DNA from: Gautieria morchelliformis
Lineage: Eukaryota; Basidiomycota; Agaricomycetes; Gomphales; Gomphaceae
Assembly (NCBI GenBank): GCA_015179125.1
Contig: WHVA01000293.1
Span: forward strand, 1-64,000
Length of the DNA: 64,000 nucleotides
Reading direction: 5' to 3'
Shown: positions 11,237 to 24,210 of the stretch, piece by piece
Layout of the letters: each line of letters starts with the position of its first letter
How positions within the stretch are numbered: position 1 is the stretch's first letter
Position numbers and translations under genes: made by a program
The notes under the pieces: model-generated
What the model was told of the DNA's origin: nothing
Databases searched by the model: none
Seen by the model: the letters and a program-made list of their open reading frames with translations, nothing else

Positions 11237-12466
11237 GAAGGGAGATACCGGATACTCCGCGCGTTCCCCTTGCTGTCCAACCAGCACATACACACCCGCC
11301 GTCCCCTCCACCGGAAGGCATACCGGAAACATCATACAGGTTCATGGCCGTGGGCGGGAGAAGGTGGTGAGAGAGATGAAGCCTGGGAGGGAAGGCTGGT
11401 AGCAGTGTAGACCGGTAAAATGCGTGGTAATGACATCAAAGATGAGGTCCCTATCCGTGTCTGTGTCACGCTACTCTGAGTCGGGCGTCGGCGTGCATGT
11501 TTGTCTTTGTTTGGTGGGTGAGTGCCCACTGCCCACACGCGACGAAAGCTCTCTTGGCTCAGAATTATCAGTATCCGGTCGATAAGTGTTTATGAAATTC
11601 GATGGCAATGCGTCGTGTATCTAGGTGACGTCGTTTATGTTTTACTCTGGATCCCACCAGTTACCGGTGTTCCAAGGGAGCTGACATGATTCACGACAGC
11701 TACAATTTTTTCCAATCTGAATAATCGAATGACTGCAAAGACATGCCAGGTAGCGTTTGTGCTCGCTATTCTAATAATATCACACTAGACAAAACTGCAA
11801 ACAGATCGCAATAGCTTCCCGAGCTTTCCTGAGACACAAGGCACAGCACTACATCGCCGTCACAGCCGATACACCGACTGCACAATATCTCGGTTACCAT
11901 GTCGTTGTTCCCCATGTCGATATTTGATGGTCTCTTTATACGACCTCTTCCCACGTCGTACAGGACATGCTGCCAAATGAGAAATTTCTCAGGTCGCTAT
12001 GTCCACCACCATTGACACGAGCTGATATGTCTGCAGGGACCATCCAACGTCGCTACAGAATTACAGATACATGAAGTCTGACGATTGAGCTAGATCTGTC
12101 ATACCGTCTCACTTCCTCGTGTTCCCATCGTAACCCATTGGAGATGCGTGATCTTAATGCACAACAGTGAGCTTTGCCGGAGTTGGTTTTCATGTGTCGT
12201 TATGCTGACACTGCACAACGAGTCCATAATGAGTGCCAAGTGTCCTTACAGGACAACAAGTTTTAAATGCATCAGGCAAATCCAGGGTAGTAACTAACTC
12301 CTGACGAGAAGCCAAGTACTCGTTGGGTGATGCTTCTTGTTGTATTACTAACTTTAATTCTTTTATATGATGTTCTTCTATCAGCCCCATCCGCATTGCA
12401 AATTGTGGCATGCTTCAGCGATGGCGTGAATATCTGTTGGTCTGGCAGCACCCATAGACAGAATCT

Positions 12467-12474
12467 TATATATA
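12467..12474 (+). promoter_or_regulatory. TATA box of DUF6533-like copy A
   Basis: TATATATA lies 74 bp upstream of the ATG at 12548, after the conserved phrase CAGCACCCATAGACAGAATC. Matching boxes occur in copies D (about 50289) and E (56693), and on the minus strand for copy C (about 30970). Confidence 0.6.
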
Positions 12475-12547
12475 GACACCCTCCGCGGTTTCCACATCGC
12501 TACGCAAAACTTAGTCCCTCCTCTGCATCCCAGCTCTTTCTTGTATC

Positions 12548-14304
12548 ATGTCTCAGGTGGACGCCTCGGCTGTTATCCAGGTGATATCAGACAGGTCCGT
12601 ACTTACTACATTGAGTGCGATGCAAAACAACTTACCTGAACTAGCTTTGCGATCAACTCTGCCAGCTTCGCAGGGCTTAGTAAGTGTAAATGTCCCTTCT
12701 AATTCCACAAGTTCCATACCTTGTTACACAGCACTACTCTTCTTCGACACGCTTCTCACACTGCCATCTGAGATCAGCCACATTTGGTGCAAGACCGTCA
12801 GGCTCGGCACCATTCTGTATTTACTTGCTCGTTACATGCCCTTGGTTTCGTTTCTTGTTTGGATATATGTCCACTTGTCTAACATTTCCGCTGAGGTGAA
12901 TTACATCTATGGTTCTCATATGTAAACCCCCTGCTGATTTGAATGAGTATCTAGTATGACTTTCATTCCCCATGCAAAAGCAACCTAGAGACTCACATGT
13001 TTGGAGGAAATGTAATGCTATCATTCACCTCAGTTATGCTTTTGCTGTTCTTTCTCTCATTGGAGTACAGGGTGAGTGATTATACCCATATATTTCTCAA
13101 GTAGAAAGATCAACACAATTTACTTGTCTAGGCCTACTGCTAGCTCGCACCTATGCTATTTCCCTTCAGAATCAAAAGGTTTTGGGTGTTATTGGGCTGC
13201 TTCTTCTTGGTGCTATTATCAGTGAAGTGGTATGTCCCTGTGTAGACTTTGTATAAATAGCATAAATTGATTTCACGGGATATAGTATATCACTGGGTGG
13301 GACAACTGCAATATGACTAGTTCACAATTGAATAGATTGGCTTTGTCAGTACTGACTAGGGCTTTCTGCTAAAATTTATACTAACAATTTCTTCAGGGGT
13401 AAGATCTAGGGGTCTGTATTTGCCTGATTTGTCTCTCAATCCCTTTGACAGTGGTCACCATCAGTGGTGTTACTGTAATCATTTTTGACACTGGAGTTGT
13501 GATAGTAACCATTCTGAGCTCAATTAAAACCCTGAGCCTTTGGCGGAAAGGTGATATTTGGGATAAGAAATCACTCATTAGTCTAATTATTTACCAAGGT
13601 GAGCATACAACATATTGTGTATATATATAGACATATCACTAATCTCAGGTAAGGCTTTGTCAGATATGGGTATGGAATATTATTCCCATGATATTTCATA
13701 TGTCTGATTCATATTCAGATTCGTGCTTACCATTACTGTAGCTAATACTGTCACATATGAGGTCTGGTTACTTATAAACCTGTTAAGCTTTGAGAGCTTA
13801 CTCTGTCTTCTTTTACATTTCAGGTATTGAGAGTACGTAAGACATTGATCTTGATAATAAAAATGGTTAATTTTAGCGCCTTTAATTTGTTGTATAAAGC
13901 CAAGTCTTTATGGCATCTTAACCCCTCTTCAGTACAGGTATATTTCCGGTGAAAAATACATGTGATTGTGCTAACAGTGCATGTACAGCTTGTCAACAAT
14001 TATCATCTGCCGTTTTCACCTAGCTCTCAAAGAGAGACACACTCAACTTATTAGCCCCTCATTACCCACTCTTTCATTCTCCACCTTCAAATCAGCCAGA
14101 CAAAGTGTTCACAATGCCTTAGTGGCTGAATTTGGGAATCCACAGGCTTTTCATGCCCAGACCTTGCAAAACAATGAGGCTGATCAGGAGTTCTATCTGT
14201 CTGAAGAAGCTAGGTCAGCTGGGATAGAGTTAGAGGAGTGCCCTTGGGCAATTGGATATTCTGGAGATGTAGAACTGGTGGGCCCTGTTGTGTCCAGTGA
14301 GTGA
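12548..14304 (+). CDS. DUF6533-like multipass membrane protein, copy A
   Basis: Multi-exon gene. The first exon begins MSQVDASAVIQ. After an intron of about 52 nt, the core exon reads ALLFFDTLLTLPSEISHIW then LARYMPLVSF. This fits the DUF6533 pattern (D-x3-T-x2-E-x3-IW, then RY) of uncharacterised Agaricomycete membrane proteins. Later exons give a hydrophobic segment around RTYAISLQNQKVLGVIGLL (about 13145-13220), another around VIIFDTGVVIVTILSSI (about 13480), and a final cytosolic-type exon with ICRFHLALKERHTQL, FGNPQAF and GIELEECPWAIGYSGD. Length and segment order suggest about six or seven membrane spans. No catalytic motif was seen and the function is unknown. Exon borders are only partly resolved. 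The last exon ends earlier than in copy B. Confidence 0.65.
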
Positions 14305-15639
14305 TTTGGGTCTCCATCAGGCACTGATTAATAGCTTGGTAGGATCTGGAAGAACAGCAGAGGCTTAAGGATAGCATGCAAACTAATGCATCATAGACAC
14401 AATTCAAATCCAAACCCCACAGCAATCAAGATGCAGCAACTTACCGTAACCATCCCATTCTCCCCTTTCCAATCTATTGCAGCACTTTGCAATTGGTCGC
14501 CTTAGAAGTCACGATGATCTGCTCACTCTGGCCACTCCATACTGTCAAAAAGAGTAGATACATATGCATATATATATATATGCTGCGGCGCTTCAAATTT
14601 GCCTTTGTTCGTAATTTGTTATTACTTTCCTTTATGTATGTACCGCTTGTCCACTAAGCCCATGACTGCGCCGAACACCCTGCCAAACGAGAGTATGCAA
14701 AACCCCATTGTAATACGCACGAATATCAGCAGCGCTTGGCCCAGGTGAAGTCTGGCATCACATTAAGATGAGTTTAAACTGTGGGAGACCACGACGTACC
14801 CGATCCATATGATGGACGCTGATAGTGCAGTGGCACGAGCAAGAGTGTATTTAAACTCCACGCGAGCACCGTACGGTGTTGATGCGGCATAAGTATACAC
14901 GGATATGCCAAAAGCGATAGGCTTGCTGCGTGTCCGCGTGTCTGTCTTCAAGTCTCAAGGCATGATACTTGAAGCCATCGTCACCTTGACTGCGCAATGT
15001 GATTTGGTGACTGCTGCTGTACCTCCGGCACTCGCCTCATGAGTGATCCCGTGGCTCCACCACCAGCCAAGCAGGCAGTTCACAAAGTGGCTTAGGAGTG
15101 TCACTTTTACTTGTGCCGCTGTGCGGCAGGGGTTACGCGTTGAGCGGGAGAGCGGGCGCGGTTTCGTTTCCTCGGGGGAGGGCCGGGAGGAATGGTCGTG
15201 GTGGGTGGTGCGCCGTGGGTGGTGGGTTCACGAACCCGCCTTGCGTCATGTGTGTATTTTCCCCGGCGGGGGAGTTAAGGGGGTGCGGCGGTGCGGGACG
15301 GGCGATGTGGCGAGTGCAGCGGCGGGGAAGCTTGTAGGGGCAGCGTTGAGTGCAGGCGCGGCGGAGTGAGGGGGAGGTGCAGGCAGCGTGTGAGGCCCTG
15401 GGGGCGCTGAAGCTGATGTGGGTGCCGGTGTTGCTTTCGTCGACGGCGGTGGCGTGTGTGCTGGGGTGGGTGGATGTGCGCCGTGGCAGCATGCCAGGAG
15501 AGGGCGAGTGTGGTGTGCTGTTACCCACCGCCATTCCCAGCCGCGGCGAGCCGGATAGCCCCGGTGGGGGCGACGCCCGCACAATGGCTCACCTCCACGC
15601 GCCAGCCGCGGGGGGCAGCGCTCTCCAGACCCCTTCCCG

Positions 15640-16030
15640 CTTCACGGAGGATCGTCCACCGCCACATCAATCGCACGTATCTCTTCCCAGCCGACATAAA
15701 ACTCGCGGTCGCCCGCGCCGCTAAACTCCCTTTCCAGGCCATCTTGAAGTACTAATGTCGTCGGGGGTAGCCTCGCGCCAGCCTTCCAGCGTGCCCCGTC
15801 CCTGCCCCAAACTGCTCCCTGTTCAGTCCTTGCACGCGCCCCCTGCCCTCAGAAACACACGCTCCCGCACACGGAACCACGCGGACATCCCGTGCCACGC
15901 GCTTCAGCTGCGCATTCCTCTCCAGCTCTCCCGCGCACACGCCTCGCACAGGCACGGCGCGTCCTCCGGGTGCGAATCGTCTGGGAAGGAGCCGCTGCTG
16001 GGGGGACAGGTAGGACACATCCTCATGGCT
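15640..16030 (-). pseudogene. GC-rich block 1 relic, unit 2
   Basis: Holds the shared minus-strand pieces in broken frames: GELERNAQLK near 15920 and the FMSAGKRYVRLMWRWTILRE stretch near 15680. It is the weakest of the block 1 copies. No start was identified and no function can be given. Confidence 0.3.
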
Positions 16031-16549
16031 CATGCTCGTGGGCGTGGGACATGATGGGCGTAGAGTTTGAGTCTAAGGAGAAGAAGGGCGTTGGGTAAAA
16101 GGGAGGAGGCACTGGCGAATGCGACGTACCATGAACTGGGGCGCGGTAGAATACAACTAACTACATAAAATACAATTATGTGAGGCCCGGGTGAGCCGCT
16201 GCAGAACAAGTTAGAAGTAGCATTTGATCAGGATGTGCGCGTGGGCAAGGCCAGCATTGGAACAATGATCGAATCGAGGAAGACCGGGAACCTGCGACTC
16301 GATAACTTCCGTCAAAATCCCAATGCCTTTCCTCGGAACATCGAGCTGGGGACAGGGAAGCACATTGAAGCTAAAAGCTCCGCCCGATCCTCGTCCATCG
16401 CCTTTCTAGCCATAATCAAAGTTCATAACTGACAGGTCTGACAGCGGGCATCACATCCTGCCCAATCTGGACATCAACACCCTCTACAACTGCTGGCCCA
16501 GGAAGGCGAGAGCGCGCTCCAGCCCCAGCCCCAGCCCCCAGCGCCGCTT

Positions 16550-17141
16550 CCCGGGGGGTTCGTCCCCGGGCCTCGCGTCGCCAATCGCGGCGCGCTCCCT
16601 GCCGACATGAAAGTCGGGCTCGGCCGCGCCGCTGAACTCCGGTGCCGGCGCCGTCTTGACGAACTCCGGCTGTCTGGGCGTCGATGTTGTCACGGGCGCG
16701 CCCGCCTTTGAGCATGCCCCCGCCCGCATCTCTGCCCCCGCCGCCCCGAAAAACGCGCGCTCCTGCGTGCCAAACCACGCGGACGTCCCGCGCCACGCGC
16801 CGCTGCCGCACTCCAGCTACCTATTCTGCTGGAGCTCGTCCCGGGCATCATACGTCTCCCACAGGCAGCGTGCGTCCTGCGCGAGGAAGCCCCTCGCGTC
16901 GCGATGGGTGTGGGTCGTGGGGGAAGGAGCGGCCCCTCGGGGACTGGTTGGGAAGAGCGTCATGAGCTCGTGGCCGGTGGCCGGTGCTGGGAAGGGCCGG
17001 GCGCGGGGCGGCAGGGTAGGGTCTTAGGGAGCAGCGAGTGGCGTTTGGTACGAGACGCGCGGGACTGGGCGACGGGACGTACCATTGCCTAAGGTGGGGT
17101 TGTGTCTCCAGAGCCTGTGCTTGTGCCTGTGTCTGGGTCAT
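16550..17141 (-). pseudogene. GC-rich block 2 relic, unit 2
   Basis: An ATG at 17141 opens a leader MTQTQAQAQALETQPH, downstream of a TATA-like box near 17210. The conserved HDALPN and GRSFPHDPH segments follow. The later segments lie in other frames. CAGCCCCAGCCCCAGCCCCC repeats near 16520 are a small local expansion not seen in unit 1. Confidence 0.35.
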
Positions 17142-18598
17142 GCTGGCGGATGGATGGATGGCGATGTGGTGAAGGCAGCAAACGCGTCATGCAGGATGGA
17201 CGGGCTCTTTATATGCAAAGGGAAATAGCGTAAACTGCGCTCGTTCCCCTTCCTTGCCTTATCTACACCTGGCACATACACACCCACCCCACCGTCCCCT
17301 CCACTGCAAGGCATACCGGAATCATCACCATAAGTTCATGGCCGTGGGGAGGAGAGGGCGGTGGGAGATATGAAGCCTGGGAGGGAAGGCTGGTAGCGTT
17401 GTGTAAGCGGAGGGTAAAATACGTGGTAATGCTATGAAAGAAGAGTTTGTCTGTGTCCGTATCCGTGTCGGTGTCTGTGTCACGCTGCACGTTGTAACTG
17501 CAGCCGAGTCGGGCGTTGGTGTGCATGTTTGTCTTTGTTTGGTGCATGGGGGGCCCGCACACGACGAAAGCTCAGAATTATCAGTATCCGGTCGATAAGT
17601 GAAATTCGATGGGAATGCCGTTTATATCTAGATAATGTAGTTTATGTTTGACTCTGGATCCAACCAGGTTAGCTTGTTACTGGTGTTCCAAGGGAGCCGA
17701 CATCATTCACGACAGCGACAAATTTTTCCAATCTGAATTATCGAATGACTCCGAAAACATGCCAGGCGTCCAATACCTTTTATTCTCTCTAGGTCGCACG
17801 TTCCTCGTTATAATAATATCATACTCAACAAAACTTCAAACACGTCGCAGATCACCTCAATAGCTTCCTGAGCTCTACATCACCGATACGCCTAATGCAC
17901 AATGTCGCGGTGGCATTGTGCTCCCAGTTTAATTCGATAGTCTGTTCAGAAGACCTCTTCTCACGTCGTACAGCACATGCCACCAAAATGAGAAACGTCT
18001 CGTGTCCCAATATCCAGCAACATTGACACGAGCTGGTGTCTCTGCGGAGATTATCCAGCATCGCGATAGAAATACAAACACCTGCCAACTCTGGGCATTG
18101 AACTCGACAGCCTAGATCTCATATCATCTCGCTTCCTCGTGTTCTCATCTTCATGAGTAACACGTTGAAGATGCGACATCTTGATACACATCAGTGAGCT
18201 GTGTCGCAGTTGGTTTCTGTAGTGTTACGCTAACATTGCACTGTGAATCGTCAATGAGTGCCCAGCGTGCCTACATGACAAGTTTATGCGGACCTTGAGG
18301 GCCGTTCCGCCCAGGGAAATCGGATGTAATGACCAATTCCGGGCAAGAACCCAAGCGTCAATTACTCGCCCGCGCCCGTCTGATGCCATCATGCCTCGAC
18401 GCTGCATTGCTAACGTTAATACTTCTACATAGAATGTTCGTTCATCAGACTACCCACCTTCCAAATTGTGCCTTGCTTCGGCACTGATATCGGATGCTGT
18501 GAATATCTGTTGACCCGGCAGCACCTACTACTCCATCGCCCACATCGCTACGCAGAACTTGGTCCCTCGTCTGCATCCTAGTTTTTCTTTCTTATATC

Positions 18599-20413
18599 AT
18601 GTCTCAGCCGGACACCTCGGCTGTTATCCAGGTACTATCAGACAGGTCCGTACTTACTACATTGAGTGCGATGCAAAGCAACTTACCTCAACTAGCTTTG
18701 CGATCAACTCTGCCGTCTTCGCAGGGCTTGGTATGTGTACATCTCCCGTCTAATTCCACGAGTTCCATACCTTGTTACACAGCACTACTCTTCTTCGACA
18801 CGCTTCTCACACTGCCATCTGAGATCAGCCACATTTGGTGCAAGACCGTCAGGCTCGGCACCATTCTGTATTTACTTGCTCGTTACATGCCTTTGGTTTT
18901 ATATCTTGTTGAGATATATGTTGACTTATCTAACTTTTCTGCTAAGGTGCATTACATCTATGGTTTTCATGTGGAATGCTCCTACTGATTTGAATGAGCA
19001 TCTAGTATGACTTTTATTCCCCATGCAAAAGCAACCTATAGACTCATATATTTGGAGGAAATGTAATGCTCTCACTCACCTCAGTGGTACTTGTGCTGTT
19101 CTTTCTGTCATTGGAATACAGGGTGAGGGATTATACCCATATATTTCTCAAGTAGAAAGATCAACACACTTTACTTGTCTAGGCCTACTGCTAGCTCGCA
19201 CCTATGCTATTTCCCTTCAGAATCAAAGAGTTTTGGGAGTTCTTGGGCTGCTTATTCTTGGTGCTATTATTAATCAAGTGGTATGTCCCTGTGTAGACTT
19301 TGTACAAATAGCCTAAACTCATTCCATTGTATATAGTACCAGTCTGTTTTGGACAACTGCAATATCACTAGTTCACAATCACAACTTCATAGATTCACTT
19401 GTCAGTACTGACTAGGACTTTCTGCCTAGAGTTATACTAACAATTTCTTCAGGTGTAAGACCTAGGCCAGCATTTTCCAAACCACCCCTGAATACCTTTG
19501 ACAGCGTCCACTATCAATAATGTCATTGTAATCCTTTTTGACACTGGAGTTGTGATAGTCACCATTCTGAGCTCAATTCAAACCCTGAGGCATCGGTGGA
19601 AAGGTGAGATTTGGGACAAGAAATCTCTCATTAGTCTAGCGATTTACCAAGGTGAGCATACAACATATTGCATATATATGGTCATATCACTAATCTCAGA
19701 TAAGGCTTTGTCAGATATGGGTATGGAATATTATTCCTATTATATTTCCTATGTCTGATTTATATTCAGATTCGTGCTTACCATTACTGTAGCTAATGCT
19801 ATCATATCTAAGGTCTTGTTACCAAATGTGTTAAGCTTTGAGAGCTTACTCTGTCTCCTTTTTCATTTCAGGTATTGAGGGTATGTAAGACATTGATCTT
19901 GATAATAAAAATGGCTAATTTCAGTTCCTTTGTTGTATAAAGCCAAGCCTGTGTGGCATCTTAACCCCTCTTCAGAACAGGCATATTTTCATTGAGAAAA
20001 CCCTGTTATTGTACTAACAGTGCACATACAGCTTGTCAGCAATTATCATCTGCCATTTTCACCTAGCTCTGAGAAAGAGACACGCTCAACTTAATGCCCC
20101 CTCATCATCCACTCTTTTATTCTCTACCATCCAAGTGGTCAGACAAAGTGTTCACAATGCCATAGTGGCCGAATTTGGCAACCTACAGGCCTTTAGTGCT
20201 GAGACCTTGCAACACAATGTGGCTGATCAGGAAAGCCAGCAGTTGGAAGAGGCTAGGTCTGCTGGCATAGAGTTGGAGGGGTTTCCCTGGGTGACTGGAT
20301 ATTCTGGAGATGCAGGACTGGTGGGGCCTGTTATGTCCAGTGTGAGTGATTTGAGTCTCCATGAGGTGCTGATTAATAGCTCAGTAGGATCTGTGAGAAC
20401 AGCAGAGGCTTAA
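18599..20413 (+). CDS. DUF6533-like multipass membrane protein, copy B
   Basis: Same exon series as copy A: MSQPDTSAVIQ, ALLFFDTLLTLPSEISHIW, LARYMPLVLYLVEIYVDLS, RTYAISLQNQRVLGVLGLL (about 19205), VIVILFDTGVVIVTILSSIQ (about 19520), then GMEYYSYYISYV (about 19725) and a last exon with ICHFHLALRKRHAQL. Here the final exon continues through SVSDLSLHEVLINSSVGS to a TAA at 20413, so it may show the original C-terminus. Unlike the other copies it has no TATATATA upstream: the region around 18520-18560 is shortened. It may therefore be poorly expressed. Function unknown. Confidence 0.65.
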
Positions 20414-21986
20414 GGATACCATCCAAGCTGATGCATCATAGCTGCAATTATCAAACCCCACAGCAATCAAGATACAGCGACTTACATTAACCATCCAATT
20501 CCCAACCTTTCCAATCTATTGCAGTGCTTTGCAGTTGGACACCATAGAGGTTGTGGCTATATGCTCACTCTGGCCATCCTATACCCTCAAAAATAGTAAA
20601 CATAGACATAGATATATGCTGCGAGGCTTTGAATTTGCCTTTGTTTGTAATTTTTCATTACTTTGCTTCATGAATGTACTGCTCATCCATTGATGCTGGG
20701 CGTCAGTCTACTGTGTACTGATCAGAGAATTGCATCTTGAGAAATATGGTGGCATGGGCTTGGCTGGGCACATGGAAAGGAACTGCATATGGTGTGTGTG
20801 CATACACATGCCTGGGATCCTGACCATTTCTGAAGGTTATGTTATTTGTAAAGCTATGAGGCATGCCATACCATCATCACATTCTTACACAACTGGCCAT
20901 CTTACACCAGGGTTCAGGATGCATCAGTGCCAACTAACAGTCTAACATGCACATTCACAACCATAGCATTGATAATAATGGTCACTGTTCATCCTGGGCA
21001 GCAGCCTGTTTGATGGTCAATATAGGTGTCGGTGTCTGAGATGCTATTCTGTTCGGCAGAAGTATACTCCCAATCCCAGTTCCCTGATCCGATATGAAAG
21101 TGCCTGGCACACGCCACACCATCATTGAGGAACGTACTTTGTTCCTCCAGTGGAGGGCTGTCACAAGAAGCATGATGAGAAAGGCTCTCATGCCAACATC
21201 TGGGCTGTGTGCTGACTTAGCGCATGCATGGGCCCCATAGTATGAAGGCTATAAGCCCATGACTGCATTGAACACCCTGCCACACATGAGTATGCAAGAC
21301 CCTATTGTAATGGGCATGAATATCAGCAGCGTTTGGCCTGGGTGGAGCACATTAAAATGAGATTAAGCTTATGGAGATTGCGACGTACCCAATCCACCTG
21401 ATGGATGCTGATATTCCAGTTGCACAAGCAGAGCATATTTAAACTCCATGCAACCACCGTACAGTGTTGATGCGCATAAGTATACATGGATATGCAAAAG
21501 TGATTGGCTTGCTGAGTGTCTGTGCATCAGTCTTTAAGTCCCAAGTTGTGATACTTATAGCCATCATCACCATGACTGCCTGATGTGATTTGCTGCCTGC
21601 TGCTGTACTTCCGGCACTCAACTCATGGGTCATCCCATGGTCTCGGTCTGATGCCCCCAAGCAGGCAGTTTATAACTTATGGGCATCACTTTTTGCTGGC
21701 ACCGCCATGCCACAGGGGTAACACATTGGGTGGGAGAAGGTGCATGGTGTCGTTTCCATGGGGGAGGGCGGGAGGAATGGTGGTGGTGGGTGTTGTGTGT
21801 ATTTTCTGGTTCCATCGCAGGGGGGTGGGCAGGGTTAAGGGGGTGTGGCAGTGCAGGATGGGCAATGTGGCAAGTGAAGGGGAGGGGACGCTTGTAGGTC
21901 CATGGTTGGGTGTGGGTGAAGTGGAGTGAGTGGGGGATGCAGGCAGCATATGGGGGGCTTGGGGCACTGGAGCTGGTGTGGGTGCG

Positions 21987-22675
21987 TGTTACGTATCGAG
22001 ATTTCCGCTAAGTCAGAACTGGAAAGGACGGCAGCTTCAACTTATAGGTTGCGCCCCCAATGAACTATCGTCCTAAGTATTTCGGAAACGAGTCGGAAGT
22101 CAGAAAGTACTGAGTCAAAGGTTTGGTCGGAACCTGAGTCGGAACTGAGGCGGAAGGCGGAAGACGGAAGGCGGAGAGACTGAGATCTTGCTAGACTCGC
22201 TGTGCTAAGAACAGGAGATGGAGCGAAGGAAATCAAGTATCAAAGGCGATTATCTGATTGCAGAATAACAGACATACATGAGGGGGTTTTATACAAAGCG
22301 CAGAACAACAAGTAATGGTATTGTACTAAGCAAATTCTGGAGGAAGCGGAAGTCGAGTAGACAATGTGTGGGAACTAACTATTGGGAACAATGGGACTAC
22401 AAGGGGGGTTAAGGGTAAGGTAGAACAATGGCAAAGAACAAGGGGTTGGGAAAACATATCTGACAACAAACTACAAGGGTGACCGGATATGTGGTTTTGA
22501 TGAACGATGAAATGGGTCCGGTGGGTCCGAGTAATAGAGTCGAAAGAACAAGGGAATAGAACAATGGGCGGAATGTCGGAAATATCGGAGGGGCGGAAAG
22601 TGTTGCGGAAATATCGGAGGGGCGGAATGTGTGGCGGAACTGAGGGTCAGAAGTCGGAAATGAACGGTCGTAACA
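21987..22675. mobile_element. Solo LTR with 5-bp target duplication
   Basis: A 689-bp TG...CA sequence (TGTTACGTATC to GGTCGTAACA) flanked by GTGCG on both sides (21982-21986 and 22676-22680). It interrupts GC-rich block 1. The uninterrupted block in other units shows the empty site. The interior is rich in CGGAA words, with a ~36-bp near-duplication at 22570-22640. Family probably gypsy, not proven. Confidence 0.85.
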
Positions 22676-22716
22676 GTGCGGTTGTTGCTTTCATCATCTG
22701 CAGTGGGGTGTGTGTG

Positions 22717-24210
22717 CAGATTATTCTATTTGGAAACCCCTCGAAACCCCCATGGGAATAGAAACCCTACCTCCAAAATAGTTGGCCCTTTGGAAATGTG
22801 GGTTGCAAGGATTCTCAACTGTTGTCAGGATTCAGCCAAATTCCTGGTCCTACCTAACTATCATGTGTTCTCACCCTCCACAGGTTTTCTGGACTCATGC
22901 TAAGCTGCATCATGTGACAACCAGTGGCCTGTGGGGTGCTAGTGGAGAATAATGTATCTGGCAATTAGGTATGTTTCTGGAGGCCCTTTGTGTGCTACCA
23001 CTGCATACTATTTCAAGCTAACACTGGTGGTGACTCTGCCATCACTGCAGGAAGTGCTGGCACCTAAGTGTCAGGCTGACTATGCGTTCTTACCTCTATC
23101 TTCAGCTCCTGTATTCTCTGCTCACTGTTTACCACCTTGTCTCACCTACCTATGAGTCCTCACTTCTATCTTCCTAGTGTGTGTCATCAGCTCTCTCTGT
23201 AAGCACCTTGTCTCCACCTCCAGTGCCCCTCACTCACCCCCTGTCAGCTCACAGCTCTTGTGGCAGTTGGAGTCTCTCTTCGCCATGCTGCTGCATGTGA
23301 TGTTAGCCTGGAAGTGGGCTCTGAGGTGTTCGCTGGCCATCGACTTGATCCTCCCATTGGGCTGACACTAGCCATTTACCAAGGCCACCTGCTATTTAGT
23401 GGATGACCCAATATCTACCCAGAGCTGATGCACATGCTTGCTGTGTGTCAGAGGGGATGGACACTGATAGACTAGAAGTTGGTTGGAGCACATACATGGC
23501 CCGGTAGGACAGGGTTCATGGCACCAAGCCAGTGGGTCCTGCACTTAGGGACAGGTGTGGGGGTGGGTGTGTGGTGATGTTGACATGACAGTCTCCAGGC
23601 AGTGGATGTGGGTAAAAGACAGATGCCAAGATGGGAGAGTTACAACACAAACTAGCTCTGCGCTACCCCTGCCCTGTGTCGCCAGTCCTGCGTTGTGTTG
23701 TCTGCACCGGGGTCTCTGGGAGAGACCCCTCAACTAGTCCCAGTTTGACTTGAAGAAGCACCGGACTTGACTCCTACCTCAGCCTAAAACCTGAGTCATG
23801 GCAACACTAGTCTCTACATCTGCCACGCAATCTTACTGCTGCTCTTGATCTGTGCTCTGTGTTCTGTGTGTTTCTCTGCACTTTTTCTCAGCTCAAAGTC
23901 AGCTCAAACCTGTTTGAATAGCCAATGCATGTTTGATATTAATGAGTGCAAAGCATAGCTGCAGTAGCTGAGAAAAAGCTTAGGACATAGTTACATCTGG
24001 TGAGTTGTGAAAGATAATTACTCCAGATCTGAGATGTGGCGGCACCAACTCCCTGGAATTGTAGGCGGCACTTGGCTAGATGCCAGTGCTTCGGACTCTT
24101 AGAGGACGTTAGAAAACAACTGCACTGGGTTTCCGGTGATGTCACTGAAACCCAGGGCGGTTTGGAGGGTTTCATAGGGTTTTGAGTGGTTTCCAAATAG
24201 AATAATCCTG
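22717..24210. mobile_element. Non-autonomous hAT-like DNA transposon
   Basis: Terminal inverted repeats of about 20 bp or more: left CAGATTATTCTATTTGGAAA, right end the complement of CAGGATTATTCTATTTGGAA. GTTTC/GAAAC words cluster just inside both ends. The flanks are GT-rich copies of the target (TGTGTGTG left, TGTGGGCT right), consistent with a blurred 8-bp duplication in a GT run. No transposase frame was found in the 1494 bp, so it is probably a non-autonomous or decayed hAT element. Confidence 0.7.

Larger units (their letters stand above)
8376..14580 (+). repeat. Repeat unit 1: main body
   Basis: The most complete left-hand unit. Head block to about 8870, GC-rich block 1 (8870-10200), a short linker with a MITE relic, GC-rich block 2 (10470-11400), promoter region (11400-12540) and a DUF6533-like gene (12548-14304). 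The next unit follows head to tail. Homologous landmarks in this unit and the next are about 6.0 kb apart (AGCCCATGACTGC at 8659 and 14655). Confidence 0.8.
14580..20610 (+). repeat. Repeat unit 2
   Basis: Head-to-tail copy of unit 1. Its head block has lost about 0.6 kb: sequence jumps near 14655 from CTTGTCCACT straight to AAGCCCATGACTGC. GC-rich block 1 spans about 14890-16140, block 2 about 16430-17400, and the gene 18599-20413. Confidence 0.8.

Noticed and set aside
22952-23365. Transposase inside the hAT-like element
   Set aside because: The short open frames there show no hAT dimerisation or catalytic motifs.
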